From Pseudomonas oryzagri (GTDB lineage: Bacteria; Pseudomonadota; Gammaproteobacteria; Pseudomonadales; Pseudomonadaceae), in the NCBI RefSeq assembly GCF_020831405.1, contig NZ_JAJHPU010000042.1, positions 1 through 64,000 on the forward strand: 64,000 nt of DNA, read 5' to 3'. Positions 52,114 to 61,308 of this stretch are shown one piece after another. Numbering within the stretch: position 1 is the first letter of the stretch; every line of letters begins with the position of its first letter. The translations under genes were made by a program, and so were the position numbers. Under the pieces are notes generated by a model, which had not been told where the DNA came from, did no database searches, and worked only from the letters and a program-made list of their open reading frames with translations.

Positions 52114-53142
52114 TCAATCGGGGAAGCGCACGCGCACGTGCGCGCTGGTGGCGACGGCCTGGCAGGCCAGCGTCCAGCCTTCGTTCAGCTCCTGCGCATC
52201 GAGCGCCTCGTTGCGCAGCAACTCGACTTCGCCCTGCTCCACCGTGCACATGCACGAGGCGCAGGCGCCGACCAGGCAGGAGTGCGGCGCGCGCACGCCA
52301 GCGCGGCGCATCGCGTCGAGCAGCGTCTCGCCAGGCGCGCAGTCGAGGGCATGCTCGGCGCCGTCGAGGCGCACCTCCAGGCGCGCGGCCACCGCCGCCT
52401 CGCTGACCACCGCCTCGCCCTGCTCGCCCTCGCCGGGCAGCGAGACGAAGCGCTCGACGTGGACCTTGGCATTGGGCACTTCGAGGCTGTGCAGCGCGGC
52501 CACCGCGGCGTCCATGAACGGGCCGGGGCCGCAGATGAAGGCTTCGCCGTGCTTGAACGGCCGCGCCAGTTCGGCGAGCTGCTCGACGGCGGGGATGCCC
52601 TGCACCGAGTCCAGCCAGTGGATCACCTGCAGACGGCGCGGGTAGGCGCTCGCCAGTGCCTTCAGCTCGTCGCGGAAGATCACCGAGGCCTCGTCGCGGT
52701 TGGCGTAGATCAGCAGCACGCGCCCCTGACCTGCGTGCAGCACCGAGCGGAGGATCGACAGCACCGGGGTGACTCCGCTGCCGCCGCCGAACAGCAGGAA
52801 GTCGCCGTCCAGGCTGCGCGGCACGAACACCCCGGCCGGGGCCATCACCTCGATGGCGTCGCCGGCCTTGGGCACGTCGCACAGCCAGTTGGAGGCGCGG
52901 CCGTCCCTGACGCGCTTGACGGTGACGCGCAGCGGCTCGTCCAGCAGCGGCGTACTGGACAGCGAGTAGCAGCGCGGCAGCCAGCTGCCCTCAAAGGGAA
53001 TGCGCAGGGTGAGGAACTGCCCCGGCTTGTAGGTGAATTGGCCGGCCAACTCGGCCGGCACCTCGAACACCAGCGAGCGGGCGTCGGCGGTTTCCTCGAT
53101 GACCTGCGCCACGCGCAGGGAGATGTATTGGGGACTGTTCAT
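52114..53142 (-). CDS. kshB: KshB-type ferredoxin reductase
   Basis: 342-residue three-domain reductase: FAD domain with RCYSLSS, NAD domain with [15 protein letters not shown] and CGPGPFMDA, then a C-terminal plant-type [2Fe-2S] domain with [18 protein letters not shown] (C-x4-C-x2-C) and a later fourth cysteine. This order (FNR then ferredoxin) is that of KshB, which passes NADH electrons to KshA. The kshA gene is about 20 kb away at 31710-32786. The start at 53142 lies 2 bp after the SDR stop codon, indicating coupling. Other class IA-type reductases share this layout, so the pairing is contextual. Confidence 0.85.
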   Translation of the reverse strand: MNSPQYISLRVAQVIEETADARSLVFEVPAELAGQFTYKPGQFLTLRIPFEGSWLPRCYSLSSTPLLDEPLRVTVKRVRDGRASNWLCDVPKAGDAIEVMAPAGVFVPRSLDGDFLLFGGGSGVTPVLSILRSVLHAGQGRVLLIYANRDEASVIFRDELKALASAYPRRLQVIHWLDSVQGIPAVEQLAELARPFKHGEAFICGPGPFMDAAVAALHSLEVPNAKVHVERFVSLPGEGEQGEAVVSEAAVAARLEVRLDGAEHALDCAPGETLLDAMRRAGVRAPHSCLVGACASCMCTVEQGEVELLRNEALDAQELNEGWTLACQAVATSAHVRVRFPD

Positions 53143-53144
53143 AG

Positions 53145-53903
53145 CTAGATACTCATGACGAACTGGCCGCTGTCGATGCGCAGTTCCATGCCGTTGATGG
53201 CGCGCGACTCGTCGCTGGCCAGGTACAGGGCGGCGGAGGCGACGTCCTCGGGCAGGCACATGCGGTTCATCGGGTCGCGGTCGATGGTGAACTGCTGCGG
53301 GTCGATGCCCGGCGGGTAGCTGGCGACGGTCATCGGCGTCAGCACGCCGTCGGGGTGCAGCGAGTTGCAGCGGATGCGGTACTTCTGCCGGCGGCAGTGC
53401 GCCGCCACCGCGCGGTTGAGGGCGGCCACCGCGCCCTTGGAGGCGCAGTAGGCGGCGTAGTCGTCCTTGCCGGCCAGGGCGGCGATGGACGACACGTTGA
53501 CGATCGAGCCGCCGTGGTCCTTCATCAGCTCCACGCCCATGCGGCAGCCGAGGAAGGCGCTGTCGGAATTGACGCGCAGCAGCTTGTGCCAGTCGGCCAG
53601 GCTGGTTTCCTCGATGGAGCCCTTGAGCAGGATGCCGGCGTTGTTGACCAGCACGTCGAGGCGGCCGTAGCGCTCGCGCACGGTGGCGGCGACCTCGTCC
53701 CAGCCGGCTTCGCTGCTGGCGTCGTGGCGGATGAAGCTGGCCGCGCTACCGAGTTCGTCGGCCAGCGCGTGGCCGGCGTCGGCATTGATGTCGGCGATCA
53801 GCACCTTGGCGCCCTCGCCCACCAGCGCCTGCACGATGGCGCGGCCGATGCCGCTGGCGCCGCCGGTGACCAGGGCGATCTTGTCCTGTACCCGTCCTGT
53901 CAT
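53145..53903 (-). CDS. SDR, probable hydroxysteroid dehydrogenase
   Basis: 252-residue classical SDR: TGGASGIGRA cofactor motif, NNAGILLKG, VNVSSIAAL serine and YCASK catalytic pair, ending IDSGQFVMSI. The stretch HCRRQKYRIRCNSLHPDGVLTPM is unusual for general SDRs and resembles 3- or 17-hydroxysteroid dehydrogenases. It sits between kshB and the Delta4-type flavoprotein in one operon, which favours oxidation of a steroid hydroxyl group. Which position is oxidised cannot be read from sequence. Confidence 0.75.
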   Translation of the reverse strand: MTGRVQDKIALVTGGASGIGRAIVQALVGEGAKVLIADINADAGHALADELGSAASFIRHDASSEAGWDEVAATVRERYGRLDVLVNNAGILLKGSIEETSLADWHKLLRVNSDSAFLGCRMGVELMKDHGGSIVNVSSIAALAGKDDYAAYCASKGAVAALNRAVAAHCRRQKYRIRCNSLHPDGVLTPMTVASYPPGIDPQQFTIDRDPMNRMCLPEDVASAALYLASDESRAINGMELRIDSGQFVMSI

Positions 53904-53921
53904 GTTCGTCTCCTGCTGGTT

Positions 53922-55625
53922 TCAGTCGAGCGCGCCGGCCGGCGCTGCCTGGGTGGTGGTGGCGCGGCCGGCGTGGGCGGCCGCTTGCCCGGCGCGGCGG
54001 CCGGAGAACACGCAGTCGGCCAGCGACAGACCGCTGATATAGAGATGCGAGGGAATACCGATGGCGGTGCGGCCGGCGGCGTACAGGCCGGCAATCGCCC
54101 GGCCCTGGCCGTCGAGCACCGCGCCGTTGTCCTCGTCGACCTTGAGACCGCCCAGGGTCAGCGCGCCGAGCGGGAACACCGGATTGGTTACCGAGATGTC
54201 GCAGGCGTAGAACGGCCCCTGGTCGAGCACCTGGCGGCTGCCTTCCGACTTGCCGAAGGCGTCCGCCGCGGTGCCGCGCGCGGCGGCGTTGTAGGCGCGC
54301 AGCGACTCTTCGAGCAGCGCCGGCTGCATGCCGGTGGCGCCCGCCAGCTCGCGAGCGGTGCGGCCCTTGCGCACCTTGAGGAGCATCAGCGCCAGCGCCG
54401 GCACGCTCTGGAACCACCAGTAGCCGCCGAACAGCGCCTGCTTGATGGCCTGGCGGCGCAGGCGCGCGTCGAGCACCAGCCAGGCCTTGCCGCCCTGCTC
54501 CTCGCACAGCGGATAGCCGAGGGTGCCGCCGTAGACTTCCTCGTTGACGAAGCGCTGCCCCGCGGTGTTGACCACGATGCCCTTCGGCCAGCACAGCGGC
54601 GGGTTGATAAAGCGCCACGGCGAGACCTGCTGCAGGCGGTCGCTGGCCGCGCCGGCCGAGAGGCCCAGGCGCAGGCCGCTGCCGTCGCAGCCGGTGGCGC
54701 CGACCTTGAAGTTTCTGCGGTACTTGGGCGCGTGCTCGCCGATCATCGCCCGGTTGAAGATGAAGCCGCCGGTGCTGAGGATCACCCCGCGGCGGGCCTG
54801 CACCAGCTGCGGCCGGGCGTGCTGCTGCTCGATGCGCGCCAGCTTGCGGCGCAGACCGTCGCAGTAGGCCGGGGCGAAGTTCTGCAGGCGCTCGGCGCGC
54901 GCCGCCAGCTTGGCGTGTTCCCTGGCCGCCGGGCTGCCCGGCGGCAGGCACCACAGCTCGGCGCCGATCACCTGGCCGCGGGCGTCCAGCACCAGGCGGC
55001 GCGCGGCGGACTGGGTCAGCGCGCGCACGCCGGCCTTCAGGCAGGCCTGCTGGAGGTGGCCATAGAGCACCGCGCCGCACTGGCCCTTGCCGACCGTGCG
55101 GTGGCCGCGCGGCGCCGGCGCGTGCACGCCACGGTGCGAGGGCACCATCTCGTTGCCCGAGTAGTAGAGGAAGTAGCCGTCCGGCGGATACGAGGTCTTG
55201 CCGCCGCCCGGCGGCATGCTGTGCTCGTAGCGGGCGCCGTGGCCTTCCAGCCATTCCAGGTTGGCCACGCTGTTTTCGCAGAAGCGGCGCAGGGTGGCGT
55301 CGCCGATCACGCCCTGGGTCTCGTGCCTGAGGTAGTCGAACATCGCCTCGGGCGTGTCGGCGTAGCCGGCGTCGCGCTGCTGGCGGGTGCCGCCGCCGGC
55401 GTACACCACGCCGCCGCTCTTGGCGCTGGCGCCGCCGCCGGTGAAGCGGTCGGCGACCAGCACGGCGGCGCCCTGGGCGCGCGCCTCCAGCGCCGCGCAG
55501 GCGCCGGCCGCGCCCCAGCCGATCACCAGCACGTCGCAGCGCTCGGCCCAGGCCAGGCTGGCGGCGTCGGCCACCTGCAGCGGCAGCTGGATGTCGGTGC
55601 AGGTGGAAATCTCATCGTGCGCCAT
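53922..55625 (-). CDS. KstD-family flavoprotein, Delta4-(5alpha) type
   Basis: 567-residue FAD-dependent dehydrogenase of the fumarate-reductase/KstD superfamily. FAD binding: VLVIGWGAAGACAALEARAQGAAVLVADR near residues 32-60. Close to the C-terminus it reads SHLYISGLSLADCVFSG: the Y-x-S arrangement matches the Tyr466/Ser468 pair reported for Delta4-(5alpha)-KSTD of Rhodococcus jostii, while the YPGxG motif of Delta1-KSTD is absent. It would introduce the 4,5 double bond in 5alpha-3-ketosteroids. It lies 11 bp downstream of the Delta1-type gene. The start at 55625 is set by family similarity; sequence upstream belongs to the neighbouring gene. Confidence 0.75.
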   Translation of the reverse strand: MAHDEISTCTDIQLPLQVADAASLAWAERCDVLVIGWGAAGACAALEARAQGAAVLVADRFTGGGASAKSGGVVYAGGGTRQQRDAGYADTPEAMFDYLRHETQGVIGDATLRRFCENSVANLEWLEGHGARYEHSMPPGGGKTSYPPDGYFLYYSGNEMVPSHRGVHAPAPRGHRTVGKGQCGAVLYGHLQQACLKAGVRALTQSAARRLVLDARGQVIGAELWCLPPGSPAAREHAKLAARAERLQNFAPAYCDGLRRKLARIEQQHARPQLVQARRGVILSTGGFIFNRAMIGEHAPKYRRNFKVGATGCDGSGLRLGLSAGAASDRLQQVSPWRFINPPLCWPKGIVVNTAGQRFVNEEVYGGTLGYPLCEEQGGKAWLVLDARLRRQAIKQALFGGYWWFQSVPALALMLLKVRKGRTARELAGATGMQPALLEESLRAYNAAARGTAADAFGKSEGSRQVLDQGPFYACDISVTNPVFPLGALTLGGLKVDEDNGAVLDGQGRAIAGLYAAGRTAIGIPSHLYISGLSLADCVFSGRRAGQAAAHAGRATTTQAAPAGALD

Positions 55626-55636
55626 GACCGATCTCC

Positions 55637-57343
55637 TCAGCTGTTGGCGGCGATGTGCCGGGCGGCGATGTAGCCGAAGGTCATCGCCGGGCCGAGGGTG
55701 CCGCCGGCACCGGGGTAGCTGGTGCCCATCACCGAGGACGAGGTGTTGCCGATGGCGTACAGGCCGGGGATCGGCTGGCCATTCTCGTGCAGCACCTGCG
55801 CGCTGGCGTTGGTCAGCAGGCCGCCCTTGGTGCCGATGTCGCCGGCGTCCAGGCGCATGGCGTAGAACGGCCCCTTGGCCAGCGGCGCCAGGCACGGGTT
55901 GGGCTTGACGTTGCTGTCGCCGTAGTAACGGTCGAACACGTTGCCGCCGCGACCGAAGTCGACGTCGATGCCGGTGCGCGCGTAGTCGTTCATGCGCTGC
56001 GCGGTGGCCTCCAGGCCCGCCGGGTCGACGCCGATCTGCTTGGCCAGCTCGGCCAGGGTGTCGGCCTTCCAGTACACGGTGTTCAGCCACTCCTTGCGCA
56101 GGCGGCTGTCGGGCGCCACCTGGGCCGGCATCAGCGGGCCCATGGCGTAGTTGAAGCGGTAGTGGGCGTCGAAGATCACCCAGGCCGGGATGCTCTTGCC
56201 GTCCTTCTGGTGCTCGCGGTACATGGCGTCGACGAACTCCAGGTACGGCGCCGCCTCGTTGACGAAGCGCTTGCCGTGGCCGTTGACCACGATGGCGCCG
56301 GGGAAGGCGCGCTCGGCGAAGATGCCGCGCGGCTTCTCCTCGCCCGGCACCTTGATGGTCGGCGCCCACCAGGCCCAGTCCATCAGGTCGGTGGCGGCGC
56401 CGATGGCCTGGGCGGCCTCCAGCGCGGCGCCAGTGTTGTTGCCCGGCGGCGTGGCGCTCCAGCCGACCTGGGTCGGCTGCGGCAGGTACTTGTCGCGCAG
56501 CGCCTGGTTCTGCTCGAAGCCGCCGCTGCCGAAGATCACCCCGCGGCGCGCCTGGATGGTGACCATCTGGCCGTCGCGCAGGGCGCGGATGCCGGTCACC
56601 CGGCCGTTCTCGACCAGCAGGGTGCGAAAGTCGGTGTTCAGCCACAGCGGCACGTTGCGATCCATCAGCGAGCGGCGCAGCGCGGCGACCAGCGAGGCGC
56701 CGAGGGCGGCGCGGCGGTCCATCCTGGTCTTGCGCCGCCACTTGAAGTCGAGCTTGTAGCGCGCGATCAGGCCGAGAATCATCAGCCGCCAGCCGAACTC
56801 GCGGGACATCGCCTTGTGCGCGTGGCGCGCGGTCCAGGCGATGCAGCCCATCAGCAGGGTGGTGGGCGACGGCTTGCGCATGTTGTCGTATTCGTCGCCG
56901 AGCAGGCTGGTGTCGAACAGCTCGGGGTCCAGGCTACGCCCGCCGGGCAGCGAGCCGGGCAGGTGCTGGTAGTAGTCCGGGTACTTCTCGGCCACCGCGT
57001 AGCGCACGCGGCTGCGCGTCTCGAGGTAGTGGATCATCCGCGGCGCGTATTCGAGGTAGGCGCGCAGGCGCTCCTCGTCGATCTTGCCGGCGGTCGAGGC
57101 CTTCAGGTAGGTCAGCGCCTTTTCGAAGCTGTCCTTGCCGCCCATGTCGGCGAAGTAGTGGTTGTTGGGAATCCAGATGCCGCCGCCGGAGATCGCCGAG
57201 GTGCCGCCGTACTTGTCGCTCTTCTCGACGACCAGCACGGAAAGTCCCTGGTCGGCGGCGACCACCGCCGCCGACATCGCGCCCGCGCCGGAGCCGACGA
57301 CGATCACGTCGTAGGCGGCCTGTGGCTGAACCTGTGTTGTCAT
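55637..57343 (-). CDS. kstD: 3-Ketosteroid Delta1-dehydrogenase (KstD)
   Basis: 568-residue flavoprotein. FAD motif VIVVGSGAGAMSAAVVAADQGLSVLVVEK at residues 13-41, followed by YGGTSAISGGGIWIPNN. The C-terminal motif SYPGAGGTLGPAMTFGYIAARH supplies the catalytic Tyr and Gly of KstD (Tyr487 and Gly491 in the Rhodococcus erythropolis enzyme). The enzyme desaturates C1-C2 of 3-ketosteroids and together with KshAB opens ring B. It lies between the HsaA-type gene (33 bp) and the Delta4-type flavoprotein (11 bp). High confidence for family, good for reaction. Confidence 0.85.
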   Translation of the reverse strand: MTTQVQPQAAYDVIVVGSGAGAMSAAVVAADQGLSVLVVEKSDKYGGTSAISGGGIWIPNNHYFADMGGKDSFEKALTYLKASTAGKIDEERLRAYLEYAPRMIHYLETRSRVRYAVAEKYPDYYQHLPGSLPGGRSLDPELFDTSLLGDEYDNMRKPSPTTLLMGCIAWTARHAHKAMSREFGWRLMILGLIARYKLDFKWRRKTRMDRRAALGASLVAALRRSLMDRNVPLWLNTDFRTLLVENGRVTGIRALRDGQMVTIQARRGVIFGSGGFEQNQALRDKYLPQPTQVGWSATPPGNNTGAALEAAQAIGAATDLMDWAWWAPTIKVPGEEKPRGIFAERAFPGAIVVNGHGKRFVNEAAPYLEFVDAMYREHQKDGKSIPAWVIFDAHYRFNYAMGPLMPAQVAPDSRLRKEWLNTVYWKADTLAELAKQIGVDPAGLEATAQRMNDYARTGIDVDFGRGGNVFDRYYGDSNVKPNPCLAPLAKGPFYAMRLDAGDIGTKGGLLTNASAQVLHENGQPIPGLYAIGNTSSSVMGTSYPGAGGTLGPAMTFGYIAARHIAANS

Positions 57344-57376
57344 TGTTGTGGTGTCCTGTGCCGGGATCGCTGGGAG

Positions 57377-58564
57377 TCAGACGTACGGATCGGGGTTGGG
57401 CAGGCCGAGCTGCACCGCGCCGTAGCTGCGCCCGTAGGCGGCCACGTTGTTGGAGATGTGCCCGCGCGCCTGGTGCAGGTCGCGGAAGGTGCGCGCCACC
57501 GGGTTGGTGTTGTACAGGCCGGAGGCGGCCATCGAGCGCAGCAGGTCGCTGACGCGCTCGGCGCAGATGTTGGTGACGTAGGCCGACTGGTAGCGGTACA
57601 GCAGCCGGGTCTCGGTGTCGGGGATCTCGCCCTTCTCGGCCAGCTCCAGCATGTGGGCGAAGTTGCGCTCCAGGACCAGCTTGAGGGCGTCGACGGTCAT
57701 GATCGCCTCGGCCGCCGCGGTCTGCGCCACCGGGTCCTCGGCGGTCTTGGCGCCGTGCTTGCCGATGTGCTGCTTGGCGTTGTCGCTGAACTGGTTGATC
57801 GCACCCTGCAGGGCGCCGATGCACGAGCTGGACACCGCGCGGGTGAACACCTGGGCGAAGGGCAGCGCGTAGATCGGGTTGGTGTTGACCTCGCGGCCCG
57901 GAGTGGCCGCCAGGCTGGAATTGTTGGTGCGCTGCACGCGGTGGGCGGGGACGAAGGCGTCCTCGATCACGATGTCGTGGCTGCCGGTGCCGCGCAGGCC
58001 CAGCACGTCCCAGTTCTTCTCGATGCGGTAGTCGCTGCGCGGTACCAGGAAGGTGCCGTGCTCCGCCGGCAGGTCGCCGCTGGGCGGCAGGATGCCGCCG
58101 AGCAGGCCCCACTGGCAGTGCTCGCTGCCGCTGGAGAAGCCCCAGCGCCCGCTGATGCGGTAGCCGCCTTCGACCGGGGTGACCTTGGCCACCGGCATGT
58201 AGGTGGAGGAGATCAGCGTCGAGGTGTCCTCGCCCCACACGTCCTGCTGGGCTTCGACCGGGTAGCGGGCCAGCTGCCAGGGGTGCACGCCCATCACGCC
58301 GTAGATCCAGGCGGTGGACATGCAGCCTTCGGCCAGCGTCATCTGGATCTCGAAGAAGGTCCGCGGATCGACCTCGAAGCCGCCCCACTTCTTCGGCTGC
58401 AGGGCGCGGAACAGGCCGGCCTCCTGCATCTCGCGAACGGTCTCGTCGGGCACCTTGCCGTCGCGGTCGGCCTGCTCGGCCCGCTCGCGCAGGACCGGAA
58501 CCAGGCGACGGGCACGAGCGATCAGCTCGATCTCTTCCGCGGTCTTCACTCGCATGTCATGCAT
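57377..58564 (-). CDS. HsaA-type flavin monooxygenase, copy 2
   Basis: 395-residue group D flavin monooxygenase, paralogue of the 32804-34003 product with the same blocks: AEGCMSTAWIYGVMGVHPWQLARYP, GGYRISGRWGFSSGSEHCQWGLLGG and LRGTGSHDIVIEDAFVPAHRVQ. It is first gene of the kstD operon. The start at 58564 (MHDMRVK) is preferred over 58579 because GGAGG is spaced 7-8 bp before it. It needs reduced flavin from an HsaB-type reductase not found in this window. The two copies differ mainly in loop regions, so different ring substrates are possible. Confidence 0.8.
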   Translation of the reverse strand: MHDMRVKTAEEIELIARARRLVPVLRERAEQADRDGKVPDETVREMQEAGLFRALQPKKWGGFEVDPRTFFEIQMTLAEGCMSTAWIYGVMGVHPWQLARYPVEAQQDVWGEDTSTLISSTYMPVAKVTPVEGGYRISGRWGFSSGSEHCQWGLLGGILPPSGDLPAEHGTFLVPRSDYRIEKNWDVLGLRGTGSHDIVIEDAFVPAHRVQRTNNSSLAATPGREVNTNPIYALPFAQVFTRAVSSSCIGALQGAINQFSDNAKQHIGKHGAKTAEDPVAQTAAAEAIMTVDALKLVLERNFAHMLELAEKGEIPDTETRLLYRYQSAYVTNICAERVSDLLRSMAASGLYNTNPVARTFRDLHQARGHISNNVAAYGRSYGAVQLGLPNPDPYV

Positions 58565-58635
58565 CGCCAACTCCTCCATCGATCTCGTCGAGCGAATCTG
58601 CTCATGACTCGATGATCCGGCGCGGCCCGGCTGCG

Positions 58636-58657
58636 CTCATCGTCAAACCGGACTAGG
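58636..58657 (-). promoter_or_regulatory. Candidate regulon operator, site 5
   Basis: Read toward the HsaA copy 2 gene the site is CCTAGTCC-GGTT-TGACGATGAG, 71 bp upstream of the start, the same distance as site 1 from its gene. Confidence 0.5.
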
Positions 58658-58682
58658 CAGGAACACGCAGGCGGCAGACGGC

Positions 58683-58710
58683 AAAAGGCCCGGCGCTGGG
58701 GCCGGGCCTT
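58683..58710 (-). terminator. Rho-independent terminator after rlmE
   Basis: A perfect 10-bp stem AAGGCCCGGC (58685-58694) with 58701-58710 and a 6-base loop, followed by T residues on the minus strand (58686-58683). It lies about 125 bp beyond the rlmE stop, upstream of the kstD operon promoter. Confidence 0.75.
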
Positions 58711-58834
58711 GGGATGCGGGCGATGGGGTGTCGGCGGCGATGTAGCGGGGAGGACGCGTCAGGCGATACCTGCGAGGCGAGCCGCCTCGAAGGTGGAGGC
58801 TCGCCGGCTTTGCAGGAGCAGCGCCGCGGCTGGC

Positions 58835-59455
58835 TTAGCCTTTAAAGCCCTTGGCCACGAAATACACCTCGCGCGAGCGCGAGCGGGAGGCATCGGGCTT
58901 GCGGACCACGACCTTTTCGAACGAGCTGCGCACATCCTTCAGATATTCGTCCGAGCCTTCGCCCTGGAAGATCTTGATCGCGAAGTTGCCGTTGGGCTTG
59001 AGCACCTGGCGGACCATGTCGAGGACGAGGTCGGCCAGGTACATCGAGGAGGCCTGATCGGCAGCGGCGACCCCGCTGATGTTGGGAGCCATGTCGGAGA
59101 TGATCAGGTCGGGCTGCCGGCCATCGAGCTTGTCGAGGATCTGCTGGAACACCTTGTCGTCGGAAAAGTCGCCCTGGATGAAATCGACGTTTTCCAGCGA
59201 GTCCATTGGCAGGATGTCGCTGGCCAGCACGCGGCCCTGATGGCCCACCAGACGGCCCGCCACCTGCGACCAGCCACCGGGCGCGGAACCCAGGTCCATG
59301 AGCAGCATGCCGGGGCGGATCAGCTTGTCCTTCTCGTTCAGCTCGAGCAGCTTGTAGGCCGCGCGCGAGCGATAGCCATCCTTCTGCGCCATTTTGACGT
59401 AGGGATCGTTGACGTGTTCGTTCAGCCAGCGGCTGCTGCTTTTGGAGCGTTTCAT
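58835..59455 (-). CDS. rlmE: 23S rRNA 2'-O-ribose methyltransferase RlmE (FtsJ)
   Basis: 206-residue FtsJ-family enzyme that methylates U2552 of 23S rRNA. It has [36 protein letters not shown] (catalytic Lys and SAM motif), [18 protein letters not shown] and [15 protein letters not shown] with the KDKE catalytic set. Full family length. The start at 59455 is fixed by the conserved N-terminus [14 protein letters not shown]. In many pseudomonads it is followed by ftsH; here the catabolic operon takes that place. Confidence 0.9.
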   Translation of the reverse strand: MKRSKSSSRWLNEHVNDPYVKMAQKDGYRSRAAYKLLELNEKDKLIRPGMLLMDLGSAPGGWSQVAGRLVGHQGRVLASDILPMDSLENVDFIQGDFSDDKVFQQILDKLDGRQPDLIISDMAPNISGVAAADQASSMYLADLVLDMVRQVLKPNGNFAIKIFQGEGSDEYLKDVRSSFEKVVVRKPDASRSRSREVYFVAKGFKG

Positions 59456-59674
59456 GATGGAGCCAACCACGAAAATCAAATGAGGAGCGGCCGACGCAGG
59501 AGGCCTCGGGTCGCAAAATGGCGGCAAGTATACGCCGATAGGGCTGAGCAGGCTAAATCCGCGCGCCTCGCCCCTGCCGGGGCGGCCTGACAGAGGGGGC
59601 CGCAGCGGCTACAATCCGCGCCTTTCCCCTCCCCCTTGCTTCCTTTGCCGGAGTCACCGGCCAGGATTACCGCC

Positions 59675-61297
59675 ATGATTCGCATCAACGAACTGTCCCT
59701 GCCCCTCGACCACTCCCCCGAGGAGCTGCGCGCGGCCATCGTCAAGCGCCTGAACATCCGCGACGCCGACCTGCTGAACTTCAGCGTGTTCAAGCGCAGC
59801 TACGATGCCCGCAAGAAGAACAGCGTCATCCTGTTCATCTACATCATCGACCTGGAGGCCCGCGACGAGGCGTCGATCCTCGCGCGCCTGGCCGACGACA
59901 GGAACATCCGCCCGGCCCCGGACACCGGCTACTACCCCGTGGGCCAGGCCCCGGCCGACCTGAGCGAGCGGCCGCTGGTGGTGGGCTTTGGTCCCTGTGG
60001 CCTGTTCGCCGCATTGCTGCTGGCGCAGATGGGCTTCAAGCCCATCGTGCTGGAGCGCGGCAAGGATGTGCGCCGGCGCACCAAGGACACCTGGGCGCTG
60101 TGGCGCAAGAAAACCCTGACCCCGGAATCCAACGTGCAGTTCGGCGAGGGCGGGGCCGGCCTGTTCTCCGACGGCAAGCTCTACAGCCAGATCAAGGATC
60201 CCAAGTTCTACGGCCGCAAGGTGATGCACGAGTTCGTCCGCGCCGGCGCGCCGGAAGAGATCATGTACGTCAGCAAGCCGCACATCGGCACCTTCCGCCT
60301 CACCGGCGTGGTCTCCACCATGCGCGAGGAGATCATCGCCCTGGGTGGCGAGGTGCGCTTCGAAAGCAAGGTGACCGACCTGCTGATCGACGACGGCCAG
60401 CTCGAGGGCGTGGTGCTGGAGAGCGGCGAAACCCTGCGCAGCCGCCATGTGGTGCTGGCGCTGGGCCACAGCTCGCGCGACACCTTCCGCATGCTGCACC
60501 GCCAGGGCGTGTTCATCGAGGCCAAGCCGTTCGCCGTGGGCTTCCGTATCGAACACCCGCAATCGATGATCGACCAGGCGCGCCTGGGCAAGTACGCCGG
60601 CCACCCGGAACTGGGCGCCGCCGACTACAAGCTGGTGCACCAGGCCAAGAATGGCCGCGCGGTGTACAGCTTCTGCATGTGCCCGGGCGGCACCGTGGTG
60701 GCCGCCACCTCCGAGCCGGAGCGCGTGGTGACCAACGGCATGAGCCAGTACTCGCGCAACGAGCGCAACGCCAACGCCGGCATCGTCGTCGGCATCAACC
60801 CGGAGCAGGACTTCCCCGGCGGCCCGCTGGCTGGCGTGGAGTTCCAGGAGCGCCTGGAGTCGCGTGCCTACGTACTGGGCGGCAGCGACTACTGCGCGCC
60901 CGCGCAACTGGTCGGCGACTTCATCCGCGGCGTGCCGTCGAGCGAGTTCGGCGAGGTCGAGCCCTCCTACAAGCCCGGCGTGCGCCTGGGCGATCTGGCG
61001 CCCTCGCTGCCGGACTACGCGATCGAGGCCATCCGCGAGGCGCTGCCGGTGTTCGGCAAGCAGATTCGCGGCTTCGACCGCAACGATGCGGTACTCACCG
61101 GCATCGAAACCCGCACCTCGTCGCCGGTGCGCATCACCCGCGACCCGGAGACCCTGCAGAGCCTCAACCTGCGTGGCCTGTTCCCGGCCGGCGAAGGTGC
61201 CGGCTATGCCGGCGGCATCCTGTCGGCGGGCGTGGATGGCATCAAGGTCGCCGAAGCAGTGGCCAAGTCGATGCTGGCCGCTGCGCCGAGCAACTGA
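59675..61297 (+). CDS. FAD-dependent oxidoreductase, conserved, unknown substrate
   Basis: 540-residue protein of the COG2509 type. An N-terminal module of about 90 residues (MIRINELSLPLDHSPEELRA, then KRSYDARKKNSVILFIYIIDL) precedes an FAD fold with RPLVVGFGPCGLFAALLLAQMGFKPIVLERG, FGEGGAGLFSDGKLYSQIKD, VLALGHSSRDTF and a C-terminal GLFPAGEGAGYAGGILSAGVDGIKVAEA. The family is widespread in bacteria and annotated only as NAD(P)/FAD-dependent. It lies 11 bp upstream of a SpoU-type methyltransferase gene, so the two are co-transcribed. Confidence 0.85.
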   Translation: MIRINELSLPLDHSPEELRAAIVKRLNIRDADLLNFSVFKRSYDARKKNSVILFIYIIDLEARDEASILARLADDRNIRPAPDTGYYPVGQAPADLSERPLVVGFGPCGLFAALLLAQMGFKPIVLERGKDVRRRTKDTWALWRKKTLTPESNVQFGEGGAGLFSDGKLYSQIKDPKFYGRKVMHEFVRAGAPEEIMYVSKPHIGTFRLTGVVSTMREEIIALGGEVRFESKVTDLLIDDGQLEGVVLESGETLRSRHVVLALGHSSRDTFRMLHRQGVFIEAKPFAVGFRIEHPQSMIDQARLGKYAGHPELGAADYKLVHQAKNGRAVYSFCMCPGGTVVAATSEPERVVTNGMSQYSRNERNANAGIVVGINPEQDFPGGPLAGVEFQERLESRAYVLGGSDYCAPAQLVGDFIRGVPSSEFGEVEPSYKPGVRLGDLAPSLPDYAIEAIREALPVFGKQIRGFDRNDAVLTGIETRTSSPVRITRDPETLQSLNLRGLFPAGEGAGYAGGILSAGVDGIKVAEAVAKSMLAAAPSN

Positions 61298-61308
61298 GCG
61301 ACGCCCCG

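Noticed and set aside
55655-58615. Long plus-strand open frame opposite kstD and HsaA copy 2
   Set aside because: Same reason: composition-driven antisense frame without motifs or a ribosome site.
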